From Prevotella sp. (GTDB lineage: Bacteria; Bacteroidota; Bacteroidia; Bacteroidales; Bacteroidaceae): 37,637 bases of DNA. Positions 1 to 8,776 of the stretch are shown piece by piece (positions within the stretch are counted from its first letter, which is position 1; every line of letters begins with the position of its first letter). The stretch lies in contig JAFVHN010000095.1 in assembly GCA_017474515.1 (NCBI GenBank), positions 1-37,637 on the forward strand. The letters are read 5' to 3'. The position numbers and the translations under genes were made by a program. The notes under the pieces were generated by a model. It searched no databases and was not told the origin of the DNA. It saw only the letters and a list, made by a program, of their open reading frames with translations.

Positions 1-1
1 C

Positions 2-1309
2 TACACCGTGGAAATCATGCAAAACACGCAGCAGACCAACGTCTTCCGCATCATGAAGCCCTACGACCAGGCCATTCTCAACGAGAAGTGGGAAACCCAG
101 GGAACACAGTCGCCCTACATTCAAATCACCATCCTCAAGCCGGATACCATCATCAAAGAAACTACCATTACCGAGAGCGACCTGGTGCTGTTTAGCGACA
201 TCAACAGCGGTTACTACAACACCTCCAACGGCTACAACAAGGACATCATGCTCTACCATCCCTCCGTTTTCCCCAAGTACCAGGACGAGAGCTACTGGCT
301 CCACAGCAAGGTGCTCGAATACCAGGAGAACGGGCTACCCGGCCTCGTGCAGCTGGCTCCCTTCTACTACATGGATGGCCTGGGCGGCTGGAACTATACC
401 AGCAACGACGGCATGGTGACCATCGTGTTCCCCGGCTACGACCCGAAAGACTATGAAATCGACTTCGCCTACACCGGCCGCTTCACCGACACCGACAACA
501 ACGACTTCGGCGAAGGCACCGTCACACTGGGCGCCGACATCACCAGCGCCAAGTATGTGGTGACAAGCGAAAAGGACCAGCTCGACGCCATCGTGGCCGG
601 GCTGAGCGACGGCACCGTGGAAGGTGAGGAAATCAACGCCTCAGGCACCGTGAGGTTCCCGCTCACAGAGAGCAACACCTACTACTTCGTGCTCGTGGGC
701 TTCGACGGCGACAAGGCAGTGGCCTCCGACGCATTCAAGTTCAAGTTCCAGGCCAGCGGCGAGACCGCCGAGACATGGACTCCCGTCTATATCGGCACCT
801 ACCAGTACACCGCCAAGGACTACACCAGCGACGAGAGCGGCGGCATCTGGGAAGGCAGCTTCGAAGGCACGCTCTACCAGAGCGACAGCAATCCCAACAC
901 CTACCTCATCAACCCGTGGGCCGACATCACCGAGGAGACACCGACCGAGGGACTGGTGTTCACCATGAACGAGGACAACACCCTCATCGTTGACCAGGTA
1001 TTCACCGGATGGGTAGAGCCCGACTACGGCGAGGTGTGGGCCTCCGACCTCGTGACGGGCGAAATAGCCGACCTGCCCAGCTACTATGAGAACGGCGTGT
1101 TCTACTTCAACCTCGAGTACCACGTGGCAGCAGGTGCCTTCACCTTCGTGCAAGACACCTTCACCCTCACCGCCGAGGCACAGGCAAAGATGGCCGCCGC
1201 CATCAAGGGCGCCAAGCACGCCCGTAGCCAGAAGGCCAACAGGCAGCTTCAGAACCACATCAGCAAGAACGTGGCTCCCCTGAAGACCGCCAAGTTGCTC
1301 GACAAATAA
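2..1309 (+). CDS. Secreted/surface protein, 5' end outside window
   Basis: The frame is open from the first bases of the window, so the N-terminus is missing; a GTG at 8 is only an internal codon. About 435 residues remain. They are rich in Tyr, Asp, Thr and Gly with alternating beta-type stretches, as in Bacteroidetes secreted or lipid-anchored proteins. A segment around residues 140-250 reads like a fibronectin-type or Ig-like sandwich. I do not recognise the family. The last 35 residues are unlike the rest: Lys-, Arg-, Ala- and Asn-rich and basic, ending in KTAKLLDK, with no T9SS-like sorting tail. A strong terminator follows at 1343-1385, so this is the end of its transcript. Secretion is inferred from composition only. 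Confidence 0.75.
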   Translation, partial: YTVEIMQNTQQTNVFRIMKPYDQAILNEKWETQGTQSPYIQITILKPDTIIKETTITESDLVLFSDINSGYYNTSNGYNKDIMLYHPSVFPKYQDESYWLHSKVLEYQENGLPGLVQLAPFYYMDGLGGWNYTSNDGMVTIVFPGYDPKDYEIDFAYTGRFTDTDNNDFGEGTVTLGADITSAKYVVTSEKDQLDAIVAGLSDGTVEGEEINASGTVRFPLTESNTYYFVLVGFDGDKAVASDAFKFKFQASGETAETWTPVYIGTYQYTAKDYTSDESGGIWEGSFEGTLYQSDSNPNTYLINPWADITEETPTEGLVFTMNEDNTLIVDQVFTGWVEPDYGEVWASDLVTGEIADLPSYYENGVFYFNLEYHVAAGAFTFVQDTFTLTAEAQAKMAAAIKGAKHARSQKANRQLQNHISKNVAPLKTAKLLDK

Positions 1310-1342
1310 GATTCCTTCTCATAAAGACAAATTGTTATTTTC

Positions 1343-1385
1343 AGGCTCCGCCAGACGCTGATGTCTCGCGGAGCCTATTTTTTTT
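1343..1385 (+). terminator. Rho-independent terminator of the first gene
   Basis: A 9-bp stem, AGGCTCCGC (1343-1351) with GCGGAGCCT (1368-1376), is extended inside by AGAC/GTCT and followed by eight T residues (1378-1385). It lies 34 bases after the stop codon. Confidence 0.9.
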
Positions 1386-1486
1386 AGACAATTATCGTCA
1401 TCCGACAATATCGTTTCTTGAATGGTCCGACCCCTGGAAGCGGCGGCTCCTATGGCGGCGGCCACCACACCAACTCACACATCTCG

Positions 1487-1574
1487 CCAGTCCAGACCGC
1501 AAACGACTCCAGTCCAAACCGCAAACGACTCCAGTCCAAACCGCAAAACGACTCCAGTCCGACTGCAAAAAACT
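1487..1574 (+). repeat. 22-bp tandem repeat, four units
   Basis: Four consecutive units start with CCAGTCC: 1487-1508, 1509-1530, 1531-1553 and 1554-1574. The first two differ at one base, the third carries one extra A, and the fourth is degenerate. The array lies in the 445-base gap before rimP. The gap also holds a terminator, a terminator-like hairpin and a promoter; no gene in it is supported. Confidence 0.85.
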
Positions 1575-1590
1575 GAAGGCAGGACTGGGG

Positions 1591-1646
1591 AAAAACGCCC
1601 TAAAAAGCTGACAGACCGTTTTTTTGCGGCTTTTTGGCGTTTTTTT
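1591..1646 (+). terminator. Terminator-like hairpin upstream of rimP promoter
   Basis: AAAAACGCC (1591-1599) pairs with GGCGTTTTT (1636-1644) and, after a two-base bulge, AAAAAGC (1602-1608) pairs with GCTTTTT (1629-1635). A run of T follows to 1646. It would insulate the rimP operon from upstream transcription. The 20-base loop makes it less typical than the terminator at 1343. Confidence 0.55.
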
Positions 1647-1655
1647 ACAAAATTA

Positions 1656-1687
1656 TTTGCATAATTGGCGCAAAAGGCGTACCTTTG
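1656..1687 (+). promoter_or_regulatory. Bacteroidetes-type promoter of rimP-nusA-infB
   Basis: TTTG at 1656-1659 and TACCTTTG at 1680-1687 are separated by 20 bases, matching the Bacteroidetes -33/-7 consensus (TTTG, TAnnTTTG). Transcription would start near 1694-1697, leaving a leader of about 60 bases before rimP. Confidence 0.8.
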
Positions 1688-1700
1688 CACCCGTTCAGTG

Positions 1701-1732
1701 GAATGAGGGACCCGCAAGAGGGTTCCTCATTC
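1701..1732 (+). promoter_or_regulatory. 5' leader hairpin of the rimP operon
   Basis: GAATGAGG (1701-1708) pairs with CCTCATTC (1725-1732), then G-T, A-T and CCC/GGG pairs continue inward, giving 13 bp around the six-base loop GCAAGA. It would sit at the very 5' end of the transcript. No U-run follows, so it is not a simple terminator. A role in mRNA stability or autoregulation is inference. Confidence 0.6.
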
Positions 1733-1754
1733 TTAATTTATATAACGCAACTGT

Positions 1755-2222
1755 ATGATTGACAAGAACATCGTAAAGAGTTTTGTGGAGGAATGGCTCG
1801 CCGAAAAAGAGTATTTCCTCGTGGACGTTGAAATCAGCACCGACAACAAGATTGTGGTGGAAATAGACCATGCCGACGGGGTATGGATTGAGGATTGCGT
1901 GGAGCTGAGCCGATACATCGAGGACCGGCTCGACCGCGACAAGGAGGACTATGAGCTCGAGGTGGGCTCGGCAGGGCTCGGCCAGCCGTTCAAGGTTCAC
2001 CAGCAATACGAGATACACGTCGGAAAGGAAGTGGAGGTGCTGGCCGCCGACGGCAAGAAATACAAGGGCGTGCTCAAGAGCGTGGAGGGCCGGCAGTTCG
2101 TGGTCACCGTGCAGGAGAAAGTTCACCAGGAGGGCAAGAAGCGCCCCGTGGTGCAGCCCGTGGACCACACCTTCAGCATGGATGAGGTAAAATATACAAA
2201 ATACATAATAAGTTTCAAATAA
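1755..2222 (+). CDS. rimP: Ribosome maturation factor RimP
   Basis: The product (155 aa, normal for the family) assists late assembly of the 30S ribosomal subunit in the cytoplasm. The N-terminal half carries the alternating beta/alpha pattern around LVDVEIS and VVEIDHADGVWIEDC (about residues 20-50), then the SAGLGQPF motif (about residues 72-79) that marks RimP proteins. The C-terminal half is a small SH3-like beta domain. It is the first gene of rimP-nusA-infB, an order conserved widely in bacteria, and its stop lies three bases before nusA. The start at 1755 follows the promoter and leader hairpin by about 20 bases. Confidence 0.95.
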   Translation: MIDKNIVKSFVEEWLAEKEYFLVDVEISTDNKIVVEIDHADGVWIEDCVELSRYIEDRLDRDKEDYELEVGSAGLGQPFKVHQQYEIHVGKEVEVLAADGKKYKGVLKSVEGRQFVVTVQEKVHQEGKKRPVVQPVDHTFSMDEVKYTKYIISFK

Positions 2223-2225
2223 GCT

Positions 2226-3488
2226 ATGGCAGCAACAAAAAAGAAAGAAAAGGAAGAGAGCCTGATTGACAAATTCAACGACTTTGCGAAGGACAAGCAG
2301 ATTGACCGCACCACGCTGGTGAGCGTGCTCGAAGAGAGTTTCCGCAACGTGATAGCAAAGATTTTCGGCTCCGACGAGAACTTCGACGTCATCGTGAACC
2401 CCGACAAGGGCGACTGCGAGATTTACCGCAACCGCACCGTGGTGAACGACGGCGAGGTGGTTGACGAAAACAAGGAGATAGCACTGACGGAGGCCCGGAA
2501 AATCGCCGACGACTACGAAGTGGGCGAAGAGGTGAGCGAACCCGTGAACTTCGAGAAGTTCGGGCGGAGGGCCATCCTCAACCTCAGGCAGACACTGGCC
2601 TCGAAGATTCTGGAGCTGGAGCACGACTCGCTCTACAACAAGTACAAGGACCGCGTGGGACAGGTCATCAGCGCCGAGGTCTATCAGGTGTGGAAACGCG
2701 AAGTGCTGCTCGTAGATGATGAAAACAACGAGCTCATACTGCCCAAGTCGGAGCAGATTCCCAACGACCAGTACCGCAAGGGCGAAACCATCCGCGCCGT
2801 CATCCATCAGGTGAACAACGAGAACAACAACCCCAAAATCATACTGAGCCGCACCAGCCCCGAGTTCCTGAAAAGGCTGCTGGAGGCCGAGGTGCCCGAA
2901 ATCAACGACGGGCTCATCACCATTCGCCGCGTGGCACGCATGCCGGGTGAAAGGGCAAAGATTGCCGTGGAAAGCTACGACGACCGTATCGACCCCGTGG
3001 GAGCTTGCGTGGGCGTGAAGGGAAGCCGCGTGCACGGCATCGTAAGGGAACTCAACAACGAGAACATCGACGTCATTAACTATACTGCCAACACGCGACT
3101 CTTCATTCAGAGGGCACTCAGCCCGGCACAGGTGTCGAGCATCTCCATCGACGAGGAAAACCATAAGGCTGAGGTCTATCTCAAGCCCGAAGAGGTGAGC
3201 CTGGCCATCGGACGCGGCGGACTGAACATCAAACTGGCCTCCATGCTCACGGAATACACCATCGACGTGTTCCGCGAAATCGACAACGAGGACAACGAGG
3301 ACATCTACCTCGACGAGTTCGCCGACGAAGTGGACCAGTGGGTGCTCGACGCCATCAAGGCCATCGGCCTCGACACGGCAAAGGCTGTGCTCAACGCGCC
3401 GAGGGAAATGCTCGTGGAGAAAGCCGACCTCGAGGAAGAAACCGTGGACCAGCTCATAAACGTGTTAAAGGCAGAATTTGAACAATAA
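2226..3488 (+). CDS. nusA: Transcription termination/antitermination factor NusA
   Basis: This 420-aa protein binds RNA polymerase and nascent RNA and controls pausing, termination and antitermination. In order there is an N-terminal polymerase-binding domain (about 10-135), an S1 domain (about 143-208) and two KH domains with the loops GVKGSRV (263-269) and GRGGLNI (329-335). A single short helical, helix-hairpin-helix-like segment follows at about 372-418. It lacks the two long acidic repeats of E. coli NusA, which is usual for Bacteroidetes. The gene is tightly spaced with rimP (3 bases) and infB (9 bases), indicating one transcript. Confidence 0.97.
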   Translation: MAATKKKEKEESLIDKFNDFAKDKQIDRTTLVSVLEESFRNVIAKIFGSDENFDVIVNPDKGDCEIYRNRTVVNDGEVVDENKEIALTEARKIADDYEVGEEVSEPVNFEKFGRRAILNLRQTLASKILELEHDSLYNKYKDRVGQVISAEVYQVWKREVLLVDDENNELILPKSEQIPNDQYRKGETIRAVIHQVNNENNNPKIILSRTSPEFLKRLLEAEVPEINDGLITIRRVARMPGERAKIAVESYDDRIDPVGACVGVKGSRVHGIVRELNNENIDVINYTANTRLFIQRALSPAQVSSISIDEENHKAEVYLKPEEVSLAIGRGGLNIKLASMLTEYTIDVFREIDNEDNEDIYLDEFADEVDQWVLDAIKAIGLDTAKAVLNAPREMLVEKADLEEETVDQLINVLKAEFEQ

Positions 3489-3497
3489 GAAAAGAGG

Positions 3498-6389
3498 ATG
3501 AATATAAGATTAAATAAAGCAATAAGAGAACTGAATATCGGCCTGAGCACGGCGGTTGAGTTCCTCGAGAAAAAAAGCGACCTTGGCGAGGTGCGCGCCG
3601 ACCCCAATTTCAAATTGAACGAACAACAGTATAATGCACTGGTTGAGCAGTTCAGGAAGGACAAAGAGGTGAAAGGACTCGCCGAAAAACTTTTCCCCAA
3701 ACACCAGAAGGAAAAGAAGGCCGCTCCAGCCGAGCCTCAGAAGCCCGCTCTCGCCAAAACGCCCGGTGACAACAAACAGCAGTTTACGCCACTGGGGAAA
3801 ATAGACCTCGACAAACTGGGACGAAAGCCCGAGAATGCCAAGAAGAAAGGCACCGAAACTGCCAAACCGGCAGAAAAGCCTCAGCCGGCGCCCGAAAAGA
3901 AGGCCGCTCCCGAAAAGAAGGCCGCACAACCCGCCAAGGAACCGCAACCGGCAAAGGAACCGCAGCCCGCTAAGGAGCAGCAACCGGTGAAAGAGCCCCA
4001 GCCCGCAAAAGAGCAGCCGAAGGCCGTGGAGCAGGCTCCCGCACAGCCGCTGCCCGAAAAAGAGCAGCCGGCAGAGCAGGCACAAGCCGAACAGCAGCCC
4101 GAAAAGAAAGAAGAGCCGAAGAAGGGACCCGAGGTGTTCACACTGAAAAGTGAAACCAAGCTGGCACCGAAAGTCAACGTACTCGGAAAAATCGACCTCT
4201 CGACCATCAACCAGAGCACAAGGCCCAAGAAAAAGTCGAAAGAGGAGAAAAAACGCGAACGCGAGGAAAAAGCCAAGCAGGCAGCAGGAAACACCGCCAG
4301 CACGGAGAAGAAAAAACGCCAGCGCATCAACAAAGAGCGCGTGGACATTGAGGCGGAAGGCAGAAAACCCCAAAACAACAAACCGGGCAACGCCAACAAC
4401 AACAATGCCGCCAACAACAACGCCGGAGGCGGACAGGGCAAGAAGAAGAACAAGAAACGCGCTCCGCAGAAACCCCTCGAGGTGAACGAAGAGGACGTGG
4501 CACGCCAGGTAAAGGAAACGCTGGCTCGCCTCACCAACAAGCAGAACCAGAACAAGAAGGGTGCCAAATACCGCAAGGAGAAGCGCGACGCCGTGCAGGA
4601 AAAACTCCACGAGCAGATGGTCGAGGAGCAGGCCGGAAGCAAGGTGCTCAAGCTCACCGAGTTCGTCACCGTCAGCGAACTGGCCACCATGATGAACGTC
4701 GGCGTGAACCAAGTCATCGGCACCTGCATGTCGATTGGCATCATGGTGAGCATCAACCAGCGCCTCGACGCAGCCACCATCAACATCGTGGCCGAGGAGT
4801 TCGGATTCACCACCGAATACGTGAGCGCCGACGTGCAAAACGCCATCACCGAGGAAGAGGACAACGAAGACGACCTCGTGCCACGCGCTCCCATCGTCAC
4901 CGTCATGGGACATGTGGACCACGGTAAGACATCGCTGCTCGACCATATCCGCAACACCAACGTCATCGCCGGCGAGGCCGGAGGCATCACACAGCACATT
5001 GGCGCATACATCGTGGAGCTGAAGGACGGCCGCAAAATCACCTTCCTCGACACGCCGGGACACGAAGCGTTTACCGCCATGCGTGCCCGCGGTGCACAGG
5101 TCACCGACATCGCCATTATCATCATTGCCGCCGACGACTCCGTGATGCCCACCACCAAGGAGGCTATCGCTCACGCACAGGCCGCCAACGTGCCCATGGT
5201 GTTTGCCATCAACAAGATAGACAAACCGGGCGCCAATCCCGACAAGATTCGCGAAGACCTGGCAAACATGAACCTCCTCGTGGAAGAATGGGGCGGAAAA
5301 TACCAATGCCAGGAAATCTCGGCAAAGAAAGGCATCGGCGTGGACGAGCTGTTGGAGAAAGTACTCCTTGAGGCCGAAATGCTCGAACTGAAAGCCAACC
5401 CCAACCGCAAGGCCACGGGAAGCATCATAGAAAGCTCGCTCGACAAGGGCCGCGGATACGTCAGCACGGTGCTCGTGTCGAACGGCACGCTCCACGTGGG
5501 CGACATCGTGGTGGCTGGAACCAGCTACGGACGCATCAAGGCCATGTTCAACGAGCGCAACCAGCGCATCAAAGAGGCCGGACCGGCAGAACCCGCCATC
5601 ATCCTCGGACTGAACGGCGCACCGACGGCCGGCGACTCCTTCCACATCATGGAGTCGGAGCAGGAGGCACGCGAAATCACCAACAAACGCGTGCAACTGC
5701 AACGCGAGCAGAGCCTGAGAACCACCAAGACACTGGGACTCGACGACATCTCGCACCGCATAGCACTGGGCGAATTCCACGAGCTGAACATTATCGTAAA
5801 GGGCGACACCGACGGAAGTATCGAGGCCCTGAGCGACTCGTTCATCAAGCTTTCCACCGAAAAGGTGCAGGTGAACGTCATCAACAAGGCCGTGGGACAA
5901 ATCTCCGAAAACGACGTCATGCTGGCCAGCGCCTCCGACGCCATCATCGTGGGCTTCCAGGTACGTCCGAGCGCCGACGCCAGGAAACTGGCCGAGCACG
6001 AGGGCGTGGAAATCAATACCTACAGCATCATCTACGACGCCATCGACGAGGTGAAATCCACCATGGAGGGCATGCTCGACAAGGTGAAGAAGGAGGTTAT
6101 CTCAGGCGAGATAGAGGTCAAGCAGGTGTTCAAAATCTCGAAGGTCGGCACCGTGGCCGGCGGACTGGTCATCGATGGAAAGGTGCACAACAAGGACAAG
6201 GCCCGCGTCATTCGCGACGGCATCGTCATCCACACCGCCAACATCGATGCTCTCAAGCGCTACAAGGACGACGCCAAGGAGGTGGCCACCGGACTCGAAT
6301 GTGGCATCTCGCTGGTCAACTTCAACGACATCCAGGTGGGCGACATCATCGAAACCTTCACCGAAATCGAGGTGGAGCAGAAACTCTGA
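3498..6389 (+). CDS. infB: Translation initiation factor IF-2
   Basis: This GTPase (963 aa) places initiator tRNA on the 30S subunit and promotes subunit joining. A long Lys/Pro/Gln/Glu-rich region (about residues 60-380) contains near-repeats of AKEPQP and an Asn-rich patch. An IF2_N-type helical domain lies near 388-440. The G domain shows GHVDHGKT (471-478), DTPGHE (518-523) and NKID (572-575), followed by beta-barrel domains II, III and IV. The C-terminal domain ends in the usual I-E-V-E-containing strand. It is the last gene of the rimP operon; a strong terminator begins 18 bases after the stop. Long open frames on the opposite strand here are codon-bias shadows. Confidence 0.98.
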   Translation: MNIRLNKAIRELNIGLSTAVEFLEKKSDLGEVRADPNFKLNEQQYNALVEQFRKDKEVKGLAEKLFPKHQKEKKAAPAEPQKPALAKTPGDNKQQFTPLGKIDLDKLGRKPENAKKKGTETAKPAEKPQPAPEKKAAPEKKAAQPAKEPQPAKEPQPAKEQQPVKEPQPAKEQPKAVEQAPAQPLPEKEQPAEQAQAEQQPEKKEEPKKGPEVFTLKSETKLAPKVNVLGKIDLSTINQSTRPKKKSKEEKKREREEKAKQAAGNTASTEKKKRQRINKERVDIEAEGRKPQNNKPGNANNNNAANNNAGGGQGKKKNKKRAPQKPLEVNEEDVARQVKETLARLTNKQNQNKKGAKYRKEKRDAVQEKLHEQMVEEQAGSKVLKLTEFVTVSELATMMNVGVNQVIGTCMSIGIMVSINQRLDAATINIVAEEFGFTTEYVSADVQNAITEEEDNEDDLVPRAPIVTVMGHVDHGKTSLLDHIRNTNVIAGEAGGITQHIGAYIVELKDGRKITFLDTPGHEAFTAMRARGAQVTDIAIIIIAADDSVMPTTKEAIAHAQAANVPMVFAINKIDKPGANPDKIREDLANMNLLVEEWGGKYQCQEISAKKGIGVDELLEKVLLEAEMLELKANPNRKATGSIIESSLDKGRGYVSTVLVSNGTLHVGDIVVAGTSYGRIKAMFNERNQRIKEAGPAEPAIILGLNGAPTAGDSFHIMESEQEAREITNKRVQLQREQSLRTTKTLGLDDISHRIALGEFHELNIIVKGDTDGSIEALSDSFIKLSTEKVQVNVINKAVGQISENDVMLASASDAIIVGFQVRPSADARKLAEHEGVEINTYSIIYDAIDEVKSTMEGMLDKVKKEVISGEIEVKQVFKISKVGTVAGGLVIDGKVHNKDKARVIRDGIVIHTANIDALKRYKDDAKEVATGLECGISLVNFNDIQVGDIIETFTEIEVEQKL

Positions 6390-6406
6390 CACCCGGATTT
6401 ACCGAG

Positions 6407-6443
6407 AAAAAGGGCGAAACGTTTGGTCGTTTCGCCCTTTTTT
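6407..6443 (+). terminator. Terminator of the rimP-nusA-infB operon
   Basis: AAAAAGGGCGAAACG (6407-6421) and CGTTTCGCCCTTTTT (6428-6442) form a 15-bp stem with the six-base loop TTTGGT, ending in a T-run. Confidence 0.95.
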
Positions 6444-6533
6444 CATACCTTAAACAAGGAACTGGTTTGCCGCGAACCCCGCGGCTACGTCATCTACGAC
6501 CGCTTCCTCAACCTTTGGATCAAACAGTTGTAA
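6444..6533 (+). pseudogene. C-terminal remnant of an AAA-type ATP-binding protein
   Basis: Directly after the infB terminator a frame of about 29 codons ends in TAA at 6531-6533. It includes the string GYVIYDRFLNLWIKQL. The YDRF-x-x-LW signature is typical of the C-terminus of Bacteroidetes AAA-family ATP-binding proteins of the archaeal-ATPase type, from my knowledge of that family. No start codon or ATPase core is present. The GC-rich codon use differs from the A/T-rich DNA on either side. I read it as a 3' scar left after deletion of most of a gene; a chance reading is possible because it is short. Confidence 0.5.
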
Positions 6534-6579
6534 AAAAAACAAAAATAAGAATCCTCCCGAAAAAAAAATGCGGTTTTCA

Positions 6580-6610
6580 TTTGTCGTTTGCGCTTTTTTC
6601 CCTATATTTG
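6580..6610 (+). promoter_or_regulatory. Promoter of the Ig-like surface protein gene
   Basis: TTTG (6580-6583) and TATATTTG (6603-6610) are 19 bases apart. Transcription would start near 6618, giving an unusually long leader of nearly 380 bases before the ATG at 6996. Between the two lie a small GAGCT-TTT-AGCTC hairpin (6806-6818) and the larger fold at 6837-6935. Confidence 0.7.
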
Positions 6611-6836
6611 CAGACGAGAATGTTAATCCGAGTTTAGCAACCTTAAAAGAAAGGAGAAACAAGAAACAGACATACAGCACACTCCCCCCGAGAGAGGCCA
6701 CGGCGCAGCCACAGCCCCTCGCAGCGAATCTTTTTCTATTCAACAAAATTATTCACTCGGAGGAGCGTCACCACTTCATGACTATACAAACATATCATAG
6801 ATATTGAGCTTTTAGCTCTTGTTCTCTCAATTCGAA

Positions 6837-6935
6837 ACCGCCAAATCTTCGTCCACGAGAATAAGCAGCCTGAAAGTTCACGTCCTTTGGGCGTGGACTA
6901 TTCGTGTTTATTCGTGGACATGGTTACTTGGCGGT
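6837..6935 (+). ncRNA. Structured leader RNA, three nested stems
   Basis: Three helices nest. P1 is ACCGCCAA (6837-6844) with TTGGCGGT (6928-6935). P2 is GTCCACGA (6851-6858) with TCGTGGAC (6912-6919), extended with bulges to 6863/6909. P3 is GTTCACGTCC (6876-6885) with GGGCGTGGAC (6889-6898), including two G-T pairs and closed by a TTT loop. The 5' strand of P2 can instead pair with CGTGGAC at 6892-6898, so two states are possible. It sits 60 bases before the ATG at 6996. I cannot assign a known RNA class; the ATTCGTG repeats recall sequences around GxxExxY-type intervening elements, but that is recollection only. Confidence 0.5.
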
Positions 6936-6995
6936 ACCAGAATTGGGGATAAGCAAGGAATGGTTTCACGCTCTTTCTTTTTATTCCAAATCAAA

Positions 6996-8366
6996 ATGAA
7001 ACTCAACAATCGTATCATTCATTATGTAAAACATATAAGTATTATTTGTCTATTTTTGTTATCATTTTCTTTAAAGTGCTATTCTTATGTGCAAGAAAAA
7101 ACAATCTATACTACTCTTAATAGTACTTTTTATATAAGCCCATGGAGTGACAGAGGGTCGGGGTATTCTGGTTACACTTGTACTTATACTTATTGCTATG
7201 CAGAAAATTCCAATGCTTTTTCTATAAACGTTTCTTCGCAAACTTCTACAACTTACACAAGTGAAAGCGGCATTCAGCATGGCTATTATGCTACTTATAG
7301 CGTAAAAGCACTTCAGACAGGCAATTACATTATTTATGGAGGTTCAGAATGCGTAAAAAGTGTTGCTGGAGGATGGACATATGGCAATCCTGTTATAAAA
7401 TACCATATTGTAGTTTCCAATCCACCCCCAACGCCACAAGTTGTTTCAATTACGATTCCCAATAATGTATCGCTTTCGGTAGGTGAAATATATGAATATT
7501 CACCTGTCATTTATGAAGCAGGGGCATCAACTACATTAAGCTGGAAAAGTAGCCAACCCTCTATTGTGTCTGTAAATGATGCAGGTGTAATAAATGCTTT
7601 GTCCATTGGAAACTCAGTAATTACATGTACAGCTTCAAATGGCGTTTCCGCAAGTTCTGAGGTTAGTGTTCACCCAAAATATGTCAGCAGTATTTCTTTG
7701 AACATTTCAGAATTGACTATTGCCGAAGGTGATGTGTTTACCATGGAAGCAACAGTTTTGCCAGAAGATGCAGAAAACAAGCAAATCCTTTGGAATAGTT
7801 CGGACAATAAAATAGCATTTGTATCAAATGAGGGCATACTCTGTGCTGCTTCTGTTGGTTATTGTTATGTGACGGCATCGTCAACTGATGGTTCCAACAT
7901 CAGTGCCAACTGCTTGGTGCATGTTGTGCCTGGAGAAACTACGACCAAGACCATGGCTCTGGCGATGAAACTGGTGAAAGGCGCGATAGCGTTGCAGGTT
8001 GGCGGCTCCGTGACGCTGGCTCCGCTGTATCAGCCTCTCGGCGTCACGACCGACGAGGTGACATGGTCGACGAGCGACCCTGCCGTGGCTACCGTCGACA
8101 CCGAGGGCACGGTGACGCCCCTGGCAGAGGGCGAGGCCATCATCACGGCCACGTCGAAGATTGACGCTGAACTGTCGGCAGAGTGTCGCGTCAAAGTGTT
8201 CGAGGGCGATGGTGGCGGCGTTGACGAGGGCGTTTCCACCGACTACGGCGGTATGTTTAGTGCGCCTGCCCGTCGGTCGGTCTTCGATGTGCAGGGGCAT
8301 CGGTTGCCGGAGCCGCGAAAAGGAGCGGTGAACATCATTGGCGGGAACAAAGTTTATGTGAAGTGA
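6996..8366 (+). CDS. Secreted protein with three Big2 Ig-like domains
   Basis: The product is 456 aa. The start at 6996 begins a signal peptide (basic MKLNNR, then a hydrophobic run to about residue 29); an in-frame ATG at 6819 would place the folded leader RNA inside the protein and is rejected. A Cys/Tyr-rich N-terminal domain (about 35-140) is followed by bacterial Ig-like group 2 domains at about 148-226, 229-310 and 326-402. A C-terminal tail (425-456) has the FDVQGHRLPEP and GNKVYVK pattern that recalls sorting-type tails of Bacteroidetes secreted proteins. The DNA is A/T-rich up to about 7930 and clearly GC-rich afterwards, so the gene looks like a recombinant. A surface or adhesive role is inferred. 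Confidence 0.85.
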   Translation: MKLNNRIIHYVKHISIICLFLLSFSLKCYSYVQEKTIYTTLNSTFYISPWSDRGSGYSGYTCTYTYCYAENSNAFSINVSSQTSTTYTSESGIQHGYYATYSVKALQTGNYIIYGGSECVKSVAGGWTYGNPVIKYHIVVSNPPPTPQVVSITIPNNVSLSVGEIYEYSPVIYEAGASTTLSWKSSQPSIVSVNDAGVINALSIGNSVITCTASNGVSASSEVSVHPKYVSSISLNISELTIAEGDVFTMEATVLPEDAENKQILWNSSDNKIAFVSNEGILCAASVGYCYVTASSTDGSNISANCLVHVVPGETTTKTMALAMKLVKGAIALQVGGSVTLAPLYQPLGVTTDEVTWSTSDPAVATVDTEGTVTPLAEGEAIITATSKIDAELSAECRVKVFEGDGGGVDEGVSTDYGGMFSAPARRSVFDVQGHRLPEPRKGAVNIIGGNKVYVK

Positions 8367-8435
8367 TGTCTGTCGGCTGGTTTTACAAAAAAGGATGATG
8401 CTGGGCAACCGTTGCTGCGCCATCACATCGATTTC

Positions 8436-8482
8436 ACACCTCTTCTTTCATGACAAACGATGAAAGGGGAGGTGTTCTTTTT
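8436..8482 (+). terminator. Terminator of the Ig-like protein gene
   Basis: ACACCTCTTCTTTCAT (8436-8451) pairs with ATGAAAGGGGAGGTGT (8460-8475), 16 bp including two G-T pairs, loop eight bases, followed by TCTTTTT. It also separates this gene from the convergent small genes on the minus strand. Confidence 0.8.
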
Positions 8483-8544
8483 GGCATAAAGGCAGTGAGA
8501 ACGAAAAAGTTATATTGAATATACTGATAGAAAACCAGAACGAC

Positions 8545-8745
8545 CTATGATTCCAGTTCCCGCAACAGGTCTGTCAAAATGTAGAGGTCGCTTTGTAGTT
8601 GCAGGCCGCTGTCAGGATTTTCCAACAACGCAAATGTACGGGAATTATAAAGGATGTCAAGGGCACGCTCAACATCGATGTTGAGGTGTTCTGCCAGCAT
8701 CGTGGCAATCCTGGCAGTCTTCCGCCATAATACCTGGTCTCTCAT
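8545..8745 (-). CDS. Small DUF3791-like protein
   Basis: A 66-aa helical protein containing ARIATMLAEHLNIDVERALD and ending SDLYILTDLLREL. It resembles the short Bacteroidetes proteins I know as DUF3791, which usually occur with a DUF3990 (ADP-ribosyltransferase-fold) gene and a second DUF3791-like gene. A strong AGGAGG ribosome binding site lies about nine bases before the ATG, which is unusual in Bacteroidetes and supports the start. It is the second gene of a two-gene unit, 31 bases after its partner. The function is unknown; an antitoxin-like role is inference from the usual context. The family name is from memory and not checked. Confidence 0.7.
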   Translation of the reverse strand: MRDQVLWRKTARIATMLAEHLNIDVERALDILYNSRTFALLENPDSGLQLQSDLYILTDLLRELES

Positions 8746-8776
8746 GGCCTTCCTCCTTTCATCTCAACGGTTTCAC

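Noticed and set aside
1411-1486. Gene remnant with Gly/Ser/His-rich reading before the 22-bp array
   Set aside because: A reading rich in Gly, Ser and His can be made, but there is no start, no clear end and no recognisable family.
3510-5999. Very long open frame on the minus strand opposite infB
   Set aside because: It lies wholly over a certain infB gene, follows its codon bias, and its translation is a low-complexity Leu/His/Val-rich sequence. It is a shadow of GC-rich codons.
6819-6995. Longer N-terminus for the Ig-like protein starting at 6819
   Set aside because: The added 59 residues show no signal-peptide logic and overlap the folded leader RNA; a proper signal peptide begins at 6996.
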